This document shows, piece after piece, positions 26,647 to 36,251 of a stretch of 64,000 bases of DNA; positions within the stretch are counted from its first letter, which is position 1, and each line of letters starts with the position of its first letter. A program made the translations under genes and the position numbers. The DNA is from Odoribacter sp. (GTDB lineage: Bacteria; Bacteroidota; Bacteroidia; Bacteroidales; Marinifilaceae), in contig JAHHTT010000003.1 in NCBI GenBank assembly GCA_020024465.1, positions 26,866-90,865 on the forward strand, given 5' to 3'. The notes below the pieces were generated by a model. The model saw nothing but the letters and a program-made list of their open reading frames with translations, was not told the DNA's origin and searched no databases.

Positions 26647-27513
26647 TTATTTCTTTTTTATATTCTTTGGAATCTTTGTTCCGGTATCTATCAATTTGCC
26701 ACTATACCACAACATAAATACTCCGGCTACAACAAACGGGATACTCAAAATTTGCCCCATAACTAACACCATTCCGGCTTCCCACGGTTCTTGAACCTCC
26801 TTTATAAATTCAATAATAAATCGGGCTGTAAAAATCAGAATCAAAAACGAACCGAAAATAAAACCCATACGCTTCTTCAAATCCGTACGCCAATAAATAT
26901 GCATTAAGATAAAGAAACTGATCAGATAGCAAATTGCTTCATATAATTGAGCAGGATGGCGTGGCAATTCTGGATTTTCCATACCCGAATTGACAAAGCA
27001 GAATCCCCAAGGCTTTTCTGTCACAACTCCCACAATCTCGGAATTCATTAAATTACCCATACGAATAAAAAAACCTGCCAAAGCAATAGGAATAACAGCT
27101 CTGTCCAAAATCCAGAATATCGACTTTTTGCTTACTTTCTTAGAATAATACCACAAACCGGCAATAATACCGATAGCGGCACCATGGCTCGCCAAGCCCT
27201 GATAACCAGTAAACTTAAATTCTGGAGTAAAGCGTACCGGTAAAACCATTTCTAATGGATGTGCGCTATAATAAGCCCAATCATAGAAAATACAATGTCC
27301 TAAGCGGGCTCCGATAATCGTTGCTATTGCTACATATATCCATAGTTTATCCAACCAGGGCATTGGCAATCCCTCCGACTTGAACATTCTTTCCTCAATC
27401 TTATATCCGAATATAAAAGCTATGGCAAATAACAGCCCGTAATACCGGACAGAAATACCCCCTAGATTAAAAATCTCGGGGGTAACATCCCAGTTTATAA
27501 ATAATGATAACAT
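26647..27513 (-). CDS. lgt: Prolipoprotein diacylglyceryl transferase
   Basis: A 288-residue inner-membrane enzyme with about seven helices that attaches diacylglycerol to the lipobox cysteine of prolipoproteins. RMGNLMNSEIVG matches the Lgt signature, and RHPAQLYEA is also typical. It serves the many lipoproteins in this window. It starts 2 bases after the secA stop. Confidence 0.96.
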   Translation of the reverse strand: MLSLFINWDVTPEIFNLGGISVRYYGLLFAIAFIFGYKIEERMFKSEGLPMPWLDKLWIYVAIATIIGARLGHCIFYDWAYYSAHPLEMVLPVRFTPEFKFTGYQGLASHGAAIGIIAGLWYYSKKVSKKSIFWILDRAVIPIALAGFFIRMGNLMNSEIVGVVTEKPWGFCFVNSGMENPELPRHPAQLYEAICYLISFFILMHIYWRTDLKKRMGFIFGSFLILIFTARFIIEFIKEVQEPWEAGMVLVMGQILSIPFVVAGVFMLWYSGKLIDTGTKIPKNIKKK

Positions 27514-27515
27514 TC

Positions 27516-30500
27516 TTATTCGTTTTTACCGTGACAATTTTTATACTTCAAACCACTACCGCAAGGACACGGATCATTACGTCCCACCTTCGGTCCCACT
27601 TTCACCGGTTCATGATGCGGCTGTTCACGTTTGGCTGCTTCAGTCGGTGCTTCATTTCTTGTTTCACGCATCTTACTCAAATCTGTACGACGTTGTTCAG
27701 CTTCCCTTACTTCCTCAGGGTTCGACATCGGAATCTGTCCCTTCATCAATGTAGATACCATACCTTTATTGATTTTTTCAATCATTGATTTAAACAGATT
27801 ATAAGATTCAAATTTATAAATCAACAGCGGATCTTTTTGTTCATAAGCAGCATTCTGTACCGACTGTTTCAAATCGTCCATTTCACGCAAATGCTCTTTC
27901 CATGCATCATCAATATGCGCTAAAATAACAGTTTTTTCATACGAACGCATCAAATCCTCACCCTGTGAATGGTAAGCCTTCTCCAAATTGGTCACCACAT
28001 TGAACAATCTTACTCCATCAGTAAAAGGTACGACAATATTCTTGTACATATCTCCTCTTGTCTCAAAGACATTCTTAATCACCGGATAAGCCTGTTGTGC
28101 AATTGCTTCCACCTTCCGCTGATAAGCATTACGCACATACTTATATAACTGTTCAGTCAATTCATCCGGACGCACCTTCTTGAATTCATCTTCTGAAATA
28201 CTGAAATCCACCGACAATACTCGCAAAATTTCAAGACAAAAACCCTCCAAATCGTTTATCGGCTGATACTCCTGTACAATAGACTCACAAACATCATAAG
28301 TATTATTAGCCACCGCCACACCAATACGTTCGCCCAACAGTGCCTGACGACGCTGCTTATAAATTACCGTACGTTGGGAATTCATCACATCATCATATTC
28401 CAACAAACGCTTGCGGATTCCGAAGTTATTCTCTTCCACCTTTTTCTGTGCACGTTCTATAGATTTTGTAATCATTGAATGCTGTATCACATCTCCCTCC
28501 TCATGTCCCAAACGGTCCATTACGCGGATAATACGCTCTGAACTGAACAAACGCATCAAATCATCTTCCAAAGATACAAAGAACTGTGAAGAACCCGGAT
28601 CTCCCTGACGTCCTGCACGACCTCGCAACTGACGGTCAACACGTCTGGAATCATGTCTTTCTGTACCGATAATCGCCAAACCACCGGCAGCTTTTACCTC
28701 TGCACTCAATTTGATGTCAGTTCCACGACCTGCCATATTCGTTGCAATGGTGACAGTTTTTGACTGACCTGCCTCTGCAACAATCTCTGCCTCCTTCTGA
28801 TGCAACTTCGCATTCAATACATTATGCTTGATTCCGCGCAGTTTTAGCATACGGCTTAACAACTCGGAGACTTCAACAGAAGTTGTACCCACCAACACCG
28901 GACGCCCCAATTCCACCAACCGCACAATCTCTTCAATCACAGCATTATATTTCTCTCGTTTCGTCTTATAAACAAAATCATTTGCATCGATACGTGCTAT
29001 CGGACGGTTGGTCGGGATAACCACTACATCCAATTTATAAATATCCCAAAACTCTCCAGCTTCAGTCTCGGCAGTACCGGTCATTCCTGCCAATTTATGA
29101 TACATACGGAAATAATTTTGTAAAGTAATAGTAGCAAAAGTTTGAGTTGCAGCTTCAACTTTCACTCCTTCCTTAGCTTCGATAGCTTGGTGCAGACCGT
29201 CAGAATAACGACGTCCTTCCATAATACGACCGGTCTGTTCATCCACAATTTTAACCTTGTTGTCCAAAACTACATACTCCACATCTTTCTCAAACAGAGT
29301 ATAAGCCTTCAGCAACTGATTCACCGTATGCACACGTTCCGACTTGATAGCATAATTCTGTATCATCTCATCTTTCTTGGCTAACTTCTCTTTCTCATCC
29401 TGTGTCGTTTTTTCTATTTCGGCAATTTCAGTACCGATATCGGGCAAAATAAAGAATTTGGGGTCCTCTCCGGCAGCTGTAATCGTATCATGCCCCTTAT
29501 CAGTCAAATCTATAGAATTCAACTTCTCGTCAATCACAAAATAAAGAGGATCGGTAATTTCCGGCATTCTCCGGTTATTTTCCTGCATATACTCATTTTC
29601 AGTCTTGATAAGCATAGCCTTATTACCCTCTTCACTCAAAAATTTAATCAATGGTTTATATTTCGGAAGACCTTTATGTGCTCTCAACAATAATACACCA
29701 CCTTCTTTGCGCATCTTCGGATCATCACTGGCCAACAGCTCTTTGGCATCATTGAATATTTTCATTACAAGATCGCGCTGCATCCTCACCAAACGATCCA
29801 CGCGGGGTCTGTATTCATCAAACATTTGATCATCCCCCTTAGGCACTGGACCAGATATAATCAAAGGAGTACGGGCATCGTCAATCAATACAGAGTCAAC
29901 CTCATCGACAATGGCAAAATTGTGTTTACGCTGTACCAAATCTTCTGGATTAATAGCCATATTATCACGCAGATAATCAAAACCAAACTCGTTGTTCGTA
30001 CCAAATGTGATATCTGCCATATAAGCTTTACGACGCTGCGGAGAATTAGGTTGGTGTTTATCAATACAGTCAACAGACAGACCATGGAACATATACAACG
30101 GTCCCATCCATTCAGAGTCACGTTTGGCCAGATAATCATTCACCGTTACCATGTGTACACCTCTACCGCTCAATGCATTCAAGAACACCGGCAATGTAGC
30201 CACCAATGTTTTACCTTCACCGGTTGCCATTTCCGCAATCTTACCTTGATGCAATACAGCACCACCAATTAGCTGCACATCATAATGAACCATATCCCAA
30301 GTCACTTCATTACCTCCGGCAATCCAGCTATTGAAATAAATGGCTTTATTTTCTTCTATTTCCACAAAATCATGTTTCACAGCCAAATCACGGTCAAATT
30401 GGGTGGCTGTCACTTCAATTTCCTGATTTTCCTTAAAACGACGGGCAGTATCTTTCATGACAGCAAAAGCCTTGGGCATCAATTTTGTTAACACCTCCTC

Positions 30501-30803
30501 CACTTTCTTGTCAATCTCCTCTTCCAATTTATCTATACGGCTATAAATCTCCTCTCTTTCTTCGATAGAAGGTTTTTCTTCTTCCACCTTACGTTTCAGA
30601 GTTGCAATTTCCTCATCTTCTGACTGAATATAGGCATGCACCTCTTTTTTCATGTCTTCAGTCACAGCACGCAACTCATCGTGACTTAATTGTTTTATTT
30701 TTTCCCACTCAGCATTCACTTGCGCCACAATCGGTCGCAACTCTTTCATATCCCTGTCAGCCTTATTACCGAACAGTTTTTTTAGAACATCATTAAATCC
30801 CAT
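27516..30803 (-). CDS. secA: Preprotein translocase subunit SecA
   Basis: ATPase motor for Sec export. At 1,095 residues it is longer than the E. coli protein (about 900), as usual for Bacteroidetes. Walker A is in MATGEGKTLV, Walker B is DEVDSVLIDDART, helicase motifs include TNMAGRGTDIKL and QLRGRAGRQGDPG, and the C-terminal zinc motif is CPCGSGLKYKNCH. Extra length lies in a Lys/Glu-rich N-terminal insert (about 60-115) and an insert around 330-440. It heads the long minus-strand run. Confidence 0.98.
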   Translation of the reverse strand: MGFNDVLKKLFGNKADRDMKELRPIVAQVNAEWEKIKQLSHDELRAVTEDMKKEVHAYIQSEDEEIATLKRKVEEEKPSIEEREEIYSRIDKLEEEIDKKVEEVLTKLMPKAFAVMKDTARRFKENQEIEVTATQFDRDLAVKHDFVEIEENKAIYFNSWIAGGNEVTWDMVHYDVQLIGGAVLHQGKIAEMATGEGKTLVATLPVFLNALSGRGVHMVTVNDYLAKRDSEWMGPLYMFHGLSVDCIDKHQPNSPQRRKAYMADITFGTNNEFGFDYLRDNMAINPEDLVQRKHNFAIVDEVDSVLIDDARTPLIISGPVPKGDDQMFDEYRPRVDRLVRMQRDLVMKIFNDAKELLASDDPKMRKEGGVLLLRAHKGLPKYKPLIKFLSEEGNKAMLIKTENEYMQENNRRMPEITDPLYFVIDEKLNSIDLTDKGHDTITAAGEDPKFFILPDIGTEIAEIEKTTQDEKEKLAKKDEMIQNYAIKSERVHTVNQLLKAYTLFEKDVEYVVLDNKVKIVDEQTGRIMEGRRYSDGLHQAIEAKEGVKVEAATQTFATITLQNYFRMYHKLAGMTGTAETEAGEFWDIYKLDVVVIPTNRPIARIDANDFVYKTKREKYNAVIEEIVRLVELGRPVLVGTTSVEVSELLSRMLKLRGIKHNVLNAKLHQKEAEIVAEAGQSKTVTIATNMAGRGTDIKLSAEVKAAGGLAIIGTERHDSRRVDRQLRGRAGRQGDPGSSQFFVSLEDDLMRLFSSERIIRVMDRLGHEEGDVIQHSMITKSIERAQKKVEENNFGIRKRLLEYDDVMNSQRTVIYKQRRQALLGERIGVAVANNTYDVCESIVQEYQPINDLEGFCLEILRVLSVDFSISEDEFKKVRPDELTEQLYKYVRNAYQRKVEAIAQQAYPVIKNVFETRGDMYKNIVVPFTDGVRLFNVVTNLEKAYHSQGEDLMRSYEKTVILAHIDDAWKEHLREMDDLKQSVQNAAYEQKDPLLIYKFESYNLFKSMIEKINKGMVSTLMKGQIPMSNPEEVREAEQRRTDLSKMRETRNEAPTEAAKREQPHHEPVKVGPKVGRNDPCPCGSGLKYKNCHGKNE

Positions 30804-30845
30804 GTAATTTTTTGATTTTAAATTTTAATTGAAAACTTCTGCATA

Positions 30846-31160
30846 CTACTTTCTACACTCATTTCCAACCATTTCCGGAGCACGTATTTTATGTGTCACA
30901 TGGCATAGATTACCTATTTCCACTCCGGTTGCATATGCACAACGTATCGGGAAACATTCACATCCGAAAGACTGTCCCATTAATGTATCACATTCATTCT
31001 CTCTTTCCTCCAAATAAACAGCTGTTACTTTCAGTGTATTCGTTATCATGGGTTTGCACCTGTCTGCCTTTAAAATCCCAATACTTTCCTGGGCTTTTAA
31101 AGGTATAGTCACAACACAACCCGCCATGACATATAGAGCTGCTAAAAGATACCTATTCAT
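30846..31160 (-). CDS. Cys-rich exported protein of unknown function
   Basis: Not recognised. The ATG at 31160 (MNRYLLAALYVMAGC) gives 104 residues; a TTG start at 31175 falls inside a -7 element and is rejected. The N-terminus is a signal peptide, cleaved either after KAQ or as a lipoprotein at the MAGC site. The remaining 80 or so residues hold seven cysteines (in DRCKP, NECDT, GCEC, IRC, NLC and NEC), suggesting disulfides or metal binding. It lies between upp and secA on the same strand, 42 bases before secA. Confidence 0.65.
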   Translation of the reverse strand: MNRYLLAALYVMAGCVVTIPLKAQESIGILKADRCKPMITNTLKVTAVYLEERENECDTLMGQSFGCECFPIRCAYATGVEIGNLCHVTHKIRAPEMVGNECRK

Positions 31161-31172
31161 TTCCACGATTGG

Positions 31173-31180
31173 CAAATATA
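31173..31180 (-). promoter_or_regulatory. Promoter -7 element of the Cys-rich protein gene
   Basis: Minus-strand TATATTTG matches TAnnTTTG only 12 bases before the ATG at 31160, so the transcript would have almost no leader. It may also carry secA, which has no clear promoter of its own. Confidence 0.45.
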
Positions 31181-31213
31181 CTACAAAATATATAAATTCA
31201 GTCTATTATCTTT

Positions 31214-31870
31214 CTATTTTTTAGAACCGAATGCCAAGTCTCCAGCATCTCCCAATCCCGGATCAATGTAATACTTTTCCGTCAAACCATCATCCAAAGC
31301 TGCCGTCCACAAAGTCAAAGGCTCACCTGTCAACTCCTTCTCCACATAATCCACTCCCTGTCGACTTGCAATAACAGACACAATGTGCGTATGGTCCGGA
31401 CAACTTCCCTGCTTCAACAATTCACGATAGGTAATGACTAATGAAGAACCTGTAGCTAACATGGGATCAACTAACAAAAGTTGTTTCCCCGTCAAATCAG
31501 GCGTATAAATCGAATCAAAATGAATTTCAATTTGCTCATTCACACGACTATAAGCCCGTCTTGCCGATATAAAAGCATTGCCGGCTCGGTCAAAATAATT
31601 CAAGAATCCTTGATGAAAAGGTAACCCTGCACGCAAAATTGTTGCAATCACCACATCATTATCCGGCAACATCACAACTGTCGAATTAATTGGAGTTTCC
31701 ACTACTCGATCAGAATAAGCAAAAGTCTTGCTAACTTCATAAGCCATTATTTCTCCTACTCGTTCTAAATTGCGCCGGAAACGCAAGGGATCACACTGTA
31801 TATTCCTATCTCGAATTTCTGCCAAAAAATTATTCAATACAGAATTCTGTTCATTAATTACTCGAATCAT
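31214..31870 (-). CDS. upp: Uracil phosphoribosyltransferase
   Basis: A 218-residue salvage enzyme making UMP from uracil and PRPP. The PRPP-binding loop LLLVDPMLATGSS is near residues 131-143, and the uracil-binding C-terminus DPGLGDAGDLAFG is intact. Monocistronic by spacing. Confidence 0.95.
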   Translation of the reverse strand: MIRVINEQNSVLNNFLAEIRDRNIQCDPLRFRRNLERVGEIMAYEVSKTFAYSDRVVETPINSTVVMLPDNDVVIATILRAGLPFHQGFLNYFDRAGNAFISARRAYSRVNEQIEIHFDSIYTPDLTGKQLLLVDPMLATGSSLVITYRELLKQGSCPDHTHIVSVIASRQGVDYVEKELTGEPLTLWTAALDDGLTEKYYIDPGLGDAGDLAFGSKK

Positions 31871-31923
31871 CTTAAAATATTTTTATTACAATGCAAAGAA
31901 AATAAAAAATATCCATCTAAAAA

Positions 31924-31956
31924 AAGAGGTCATCCGATTTTTTCGACTAACCTCTT
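31924..31956 (-). terminator. Terminator after the LOG-family gene
   Basis: A 7-bp stem (31924-31930 with 31950-31956) with a partly paired loop, followed on the minus strand by a run of T. It lies about 160 bases after the LOG-family stop and just ahead of upp. Confidence 0.45.
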
Positions 31957-32118
31957 ATTCGCTAAACTAAAACTAAATTTAAACATCCTTGTAGTCCCCC
32001 TATAATGGCAGTATCTGGAAATCAGCATAACGACCGATATCAATCACTACTTCTATAAGTAAAAATATTATTTATATTGCAACACCATCGAATGTTATTT
32101 TTTCCATTTTAGACAATC

Positions 32119-32682
32119 TTAATACTTAGAAATATTTTCAATAATTTGATAACTCTTCAAATAATTCATAACTTCATCAACACTATGCGCTACGTAATAC
32201 AATTTATCGTACACTGATGACACAAAACCCTTGGCACGAATACCAGATATAAAGTCCAATAAATCGTCATAAAAACCAATTGTATTCAAAAACACCACTG
32301 GCTTATTATGCTGGCCCAATTGTTTCAAAGTAATCACTTCCGTAATCTCCTCCAATGTCCCCCATCCACCCGGTAGTGCAACAAAAGCATCTGCATAAAT
32401 ACGCAACAAATGTTTTCTCTCCTTCATATCCGGAGCCACTACTAACTCATCCAATCCTTCAGCTGCAACACCTCGCAACTTAATACATTCAGGAATCACG
32501 CCGATTGCTTTGCCCCCGCTATTCATAGTTGCGGTGGCAACTTGGTGCATTAAGCCTACACAAGTACCACCGTATACTAATTTCCACCCCCTACTTCCAA
32601 TCGCCTCTCCCAATTTCCGTGCATCATCAAAATAAACACTTCCAATTTCATTAGCCGAAGCACAAAACACAGCTACATTCAT
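32119..32682 (-). CDS. LOG-family (TIGR00730) protein, putative cytokinin-type phosphoribohydrolase
   Basis: A 187-residue Rossmann-like protein with the LOG motif PGGWGTLEEI (residues about 101-110) and an early GGTCVGLM segment. Family members hydrolyse nucleoside 5'-monophosphates to base and ribose-5-phosphate; the bacterial substrate is often AMP or unknown. It starts 5 bases after gyrB and is probably cotranscribed. Confidence 0.88.
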   Translation of the reverse strand: MNVAVFCASANEIGSVYFDDARKLGEAIGSRGWKLVYGGTCVGLMHQVATATMNSGGKAIGVIPECIKLRGVAAEGLDELVVAPDMKERKHLLRIYADAFVALPGGWGTLEEITEVITLKQLGQHNKPVVFLNTIGFYDDLLDFISGIRAKGFVSSVYDKLYYVAHSVDEVMNYLKSYQIIENISKY

Positions 32683-32687
32683 AGTTA

Positions 32688-34652
32688 CTAAGCGTCAATG
32701 GTTGCATATGTCGCATTCTGCTCAATAAACTGACGACGTGGCGGAACATCATCACCCATCAGCATAGAGAAGATACGATCAGCTTCTGCGGCATTTTCAA
32801 CGGACACTTGACGCAAAATACGGTTTTCTGGAGACATCGTCGTTTCCCATAACTGCTCCTTACTCATCTCTCCTAAACCTTTATAACGCTGAATGTGTAA
32901 GCCTGCATCTCCCTTACCGTTACTCATCTCATTAACCAACTGTTCGAGTTCTTTCTCAGTCCAGCAATATCTCTGCTCCTTATTACCCTTCTTCACAGAA
33001 TACAAGGGCGGAGTCGCAATATACAAATATCCATTTTCAATTACCGGACGCATAAAACGGAAAAATAGTGTCATAATCAAAGTGGCAATGTGTGCACCGT
33101 CAACATCTGCATCGGCCATAATCACAATCTTATGATAACGCAATTTCTCTAAATTCACTGCTTTAGTATCTTCCTGAGTACCAATGGTAATTCCTAGAGC
33201 CTGGAAAATCATTTTAATTTCCTCGCTTTCAAAAACTCGGTGCAACATCGCTTTCTCCACATTCAGAATCTTACCTCTCAACGGTAAAATTGCTTGAAAA
33301 CGACGGTCGCGTCCCTGTTTAGCCGTACCGCCTGCAGAATCTCCCTCAACAAGGAAAATCTCACATTTCGTAGGATCATTATCCGAACAGTCAGCCAATT
33401 TTCCCGGCAGTCCCGAACCGCTCAAAACAGTCTTTCTCTGCACCAGTTCACGAGCTTTACGGGCAGCATGCCGAGCTGTAGCTGCAAGAATCACCTTATC
33501 AACAATAGCCTTGGCATCTTTGGGATGTTCTTCTAAATAATTTTCCAAAACAGAAGATACCGCTTGAGCAACAGCAGTACCAACATCCGTATTTCCCAAT
33601 TTCGTCTTGGTCTGTCCTTCAAACTGTGGTTCTGCCACCTTTACGGATATAACAGCAGTTAAACCTTCACGGAAGTCATCGCTGTTAATATCAAATTTCA
33701 ATTTTGAAAGCATACCATGACTTTCGGCATAAGCTTTCAGAGTGGAAGTCAACGCCCGCTTAAAACCGGCTAAGTGCGTACCGCCTTCTATCGTATTGAT
33801 ATTATTTACATATGAAAATACATTTTCTGAAAATCCAGTATTATAATGTAATGCAACTTCTATTGGTATCCCATTTTTCTCTGTAGAAATATCAATGGTA
33901 TCATCAATCAAACATTCTCGAGTATTGTCCAAAAACTCGACAAATTCACTCAAACCATATTCAGAATAAAAGGATTCATATTTTGATTCGTTTGTTTCAG
34001 GATTAACATCTCTTTTATCAGTAATAGACAAGCGAATACCTTTATTCAAATATGCTAATTCGCGCAAACGTGCCGAAAGAATATCATACTTGTATTCAGT
34101 TACATAAAATATTGTATCATCCGGCAAGAAAGTCACTTTCGTTCCAGTACGTTCTGTTTGTCCTATAATCTCAACATCCCCAACAGGCACACCTTTACGA
34201 TACTCTTGTCTCCAAATTTTTCCATCCCTACAAATTTCTGCTATCAATATACTAGACAATGCATTCACACAAGAAACTCCTACACCATGCAAACCTCCGG
34301 ACACTTTATATGAATCTTTATCAAATTTACCTCCAGCATGCAATACTGTCATAACCACTTCCAATGCCGATTTGTTTTCCTTTGAATGGCGTGCCGTCGG
34401 AATTCCTCGCCCGTTATCCTCAACTGTAATCGAATTATCCTCATTAATTGTTACTCGGATATCATTACAAAAACCCGCCAATGCTTCATCTATCGAATTA
34501 TCAACAACTTCATACACCAAATGATGCAATCCTTTCACATTCACGTCTCCAATATACATAGAAGGACGCATTCTCACAGCTTCCAAACCCTCAAGCACCT
34601 GAATACTGTCAGCAGAATATTCTCTTTCTGATTTCTCTAACTCTTCGCTCAT
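32688..34652 (-). CDS. gyrB: DNA gyrase subunit B
   Basis: ATPase subunit of gyrase, 654 residues. GHKL ATPase elements are VDNSIDEA, DNGRGIP and GLHGVGVSCVNAL; the transducer is followed by the TOPRIM domain with EGDSAGGTAKQGRDR, PLRGKILNVEKA and DADVDGAHI. The C-terminus has the QRYKGLGEMSKEQLWETTM signature. ParE is the alternative paralogue, but the sequence reads as GyrB. Confidence 0.95.
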   Translation of the reverse strand: MSEELEKSEREYSADSIQVLEGLEAVRMRPSMYIGDVNVKGLHHLVYEVVDNSIDEALAGFCNDIRVTINEDNSITVEDNGRGIPTARHSKENKSALEVVMTVLHAGGKFDKDSYKVSGGLHGVGVSCVNALSSILIAEICRDGKIWRQEYRKGVPVGDVEIIGQTERTGTKVTFLPDDTIFYVTEYKYDILSARLRELAYLNKGIRLSITDKRDVNPETNESKYESFYSEYGLSEFVEFLDNTRECLIDDTIDISTEKNGIPIEVALHYNTGFSENVFSYVNNINTIEGGTHLAGFKRALTSTLKAYAESHGMLSKLKFDINSDDFREGLTAVISVKVAEPQFEGQTKTKLGNTDVGTAVAQAVSSVLENYLEEHPKDAKAIVDKVILAATARHAARKARELVQRKTVLSGSGLPGKLADCSDNDPTKCEIFLVEGDSAGGTAKQGRDRRFQAILPLRGKILNVEKAMLHRVFESEEIKMIFQALGITIGTQEDTKAVNLEKLRYHKIVIMADADVDGAHIATLIMTLFFRFMRPVIENGYLYIATPPLYSVKKGNKEQRYCWTEKELEQLVNEMSNGKGDAGLHIQRYKGLGEMSKEQLWETTMSPENRILRQVSVENAAEADRIFSMLMGDDVPPRRQFIEQNATYATIDA

Positions 34653-34686
34653 ATCTTAATTTAATTGCTATTTACACTTAAACACG

Positions 34687-34718
34687 CAAATATAAGCATT
34701 TTTCCCCAAAAATGCCAA
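34687..34718 (-). promoter_or_regulatory. gyrB promoter with inverted repeat in the spacer
   Basis: Minus-strand TATATTTG (34687-34694) and TTG (34716-34718 in plus coordinates) with a 21-base spacer. The spacer is almost entirely an inverted repeat: 8-bp arms at 34696-34703 and 34708-34715 around four cytosines. The leader to gyrB is about 28 bases. Confidence 0.65.
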
Positions 34719-34977
34719 GAATAAAATTGCTATTTATACGGCTTTTTATTCAAAATCACATCAACATCTTCTTTTTCAAAAATGAAACTTTAAATTCACA
34801 GAAAACAATGCAAAAACAATATCTTTTATCAAACACTTAAAGTTTATCAAACCTCCTCCTTTAAAACAAATACAAGCCTTAATCATAAAAAAGCGCATCA
34901 AATATAGTTTAATACATTTCGACACACTCTTCTTACAAAAAGAATTTTAATATACACTTTAATACTACTATGTCTTA
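34719..34977. other. Intergenic region between tolC-type gene and gyrB promoter
   Basis: About 260 AT-rich bases. No open frame of note, tRNA or strong hairpin was seen. Confidence 0.5.
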
Positions 34978-36249
34978 TTATCTTGCACCCAACACGTACA
35001 TATACTCTGCAACTGCCACTTTATATTGATAATTCACAGAAACAACATTAGTATATGCCTGCAACCAACTAGCCTGTGCAGAAAGCACATCCAATATCGG
35101 AAGCTTTCCTTCATTATAACTAAAAGTATTCAAATTCAAATTATCCTCTGCAATTTCCAATGAAGAACGAACAATCTCTAATCGATTAGCTGTCTCCGTC
35201 AAAGTAACCCAAGCATTACTCAATTCTTTATTTACTTGATCTCGTAACTGACAACGCTCCAATTCCCGTATTTCTTCTTGTGAATGTCCTTTCTGTACTT
35301 CTTTACGCATTTTTCCCCAATGAAAAACAGGAATATTCACTTGCGCATAAGCTGTTGTTCCCCATTTACAATCACCATTTACATTCAATAACTGCGTTCC
35401 ATACTTCTCTTTCACTCCCAATACAATTTGCGGCAAAAACTCCGAACGAATCAAGCGAGTCTGCATTTTTGCCACCTCTATATTTTTCACTGCAATTTGA
35501 TAATCCGCACGCCTTTCCAAAACTTTATCTAATTCTTGTGCCTGTGGCTGTTGTAATGTATAGCAAATAGTATCTGACAGTATCACCTCTCTATTAGGAT
35601 CTGCACCTACCATAATATTAAGAGATTGTAAGGCTACACGATAATTGGTCATTGCTGTATTTTGTTGTAATTCAGATTCTTTTAATCGATTCTGCACCAT
35701 TAAAAGATCTGTTCGGCTGATTGCTCCTTCCTCAAAACGCTTATTTACAATACTATACAACTCATCAATTAAAACAACATACTCTTCTGCAACTCTCAAT
35801 AAATTCTGATTAGCCACCAAAGTCCAATAGCATACATCTGCAGCATAAATCATATTATCCATTGTATGCTCTACCGCCAATTGTGCAATAGCATATTGCA
35901 ATTTTGCCACTTCATGTTGCTTACGTACAATCCCTCCAGTATATATCTGCTGAATAATTCCTGCTTCCACACCATAGTTATCATGCTTCAGCGGTGTACC
36001 CGGCAAAAAATCAATTTCTTCAAATTGCCAAGAATAATTACCAGAAACATCCACTCGTGGGAAAAAACCGGTCTTAACACTTTGCAATGAATAGAGAGCC
36101 CCTTCTGCCGATTGATGAGCCTTCTGCAAATCTTGATTATATTCCAAAACCTGCATTCTATATTCATCCAAAGACAAATTTTGAGCAAAAGTACCACCTG
36201 CAAGCACCGTTCCTATAATTATCAATATCCATTTTTTCATATTATTCAT
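34978..36249 (-). CDS. TolC-family outer membrane efflux protein
   Basis: A 423-residue outer-membrane channel. Signal peptide ends about FAQ (residue 23); the mature part shows the repeated alpha-helical barrel pattern of the family, with paired segments near 130-210 and 320-415 (for example RFEEGAISRTDLL and SYNEGKLPILDVL). Its start lies 2 bases from the RND pump stop, making it the last gene of a three-gene efflux operon. The start may be Met4 instead. Confidence 0.92.
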   Translation of the reverse strand: MNNMKKWILIIIGTVLAGGTFAQNLSLDEYRMQVLEYNQDLQKAHQSAEGALYSLQSVKTGFFPRVDVSGNYSWQFEEIDFLPGTPLKHDNYGVEAGIIQQIYTGGIVRKQHEVAKLQYAIAQLAVEHTMDNMIYAADVCYWTLVANQNLLRVAEEYVVLIDELYSIVNKRFEEGAISRTDLLMVQNRLKESELQQNTAMTNYRVALQSLNIMVGADPNREVILSDTICYTLQQPQAQELDKVLERRADYQIAVKNIEVAKMQTRLIRSEFLPQIVLGVKEKYGTQLLNVNGDCKWGTTAYAQVNIPVFHWGKMRKEVQKGHSQEEIRELERCQLRDQVNKELSNAWVTLTETANRLEIVRSSLEIAEDNLNLNTFSYNEGKLPILDVLSAQASWLQAYTNVVSVNYQYKVAVAEYMYVLGAR

Positions 36250-36251
36250 CT

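Noticed and set aside
29826..30272. 148-codon plus-strand frame within secA
   Set aside because: Antisense to conserved SecA motor motifs, with no independent support.
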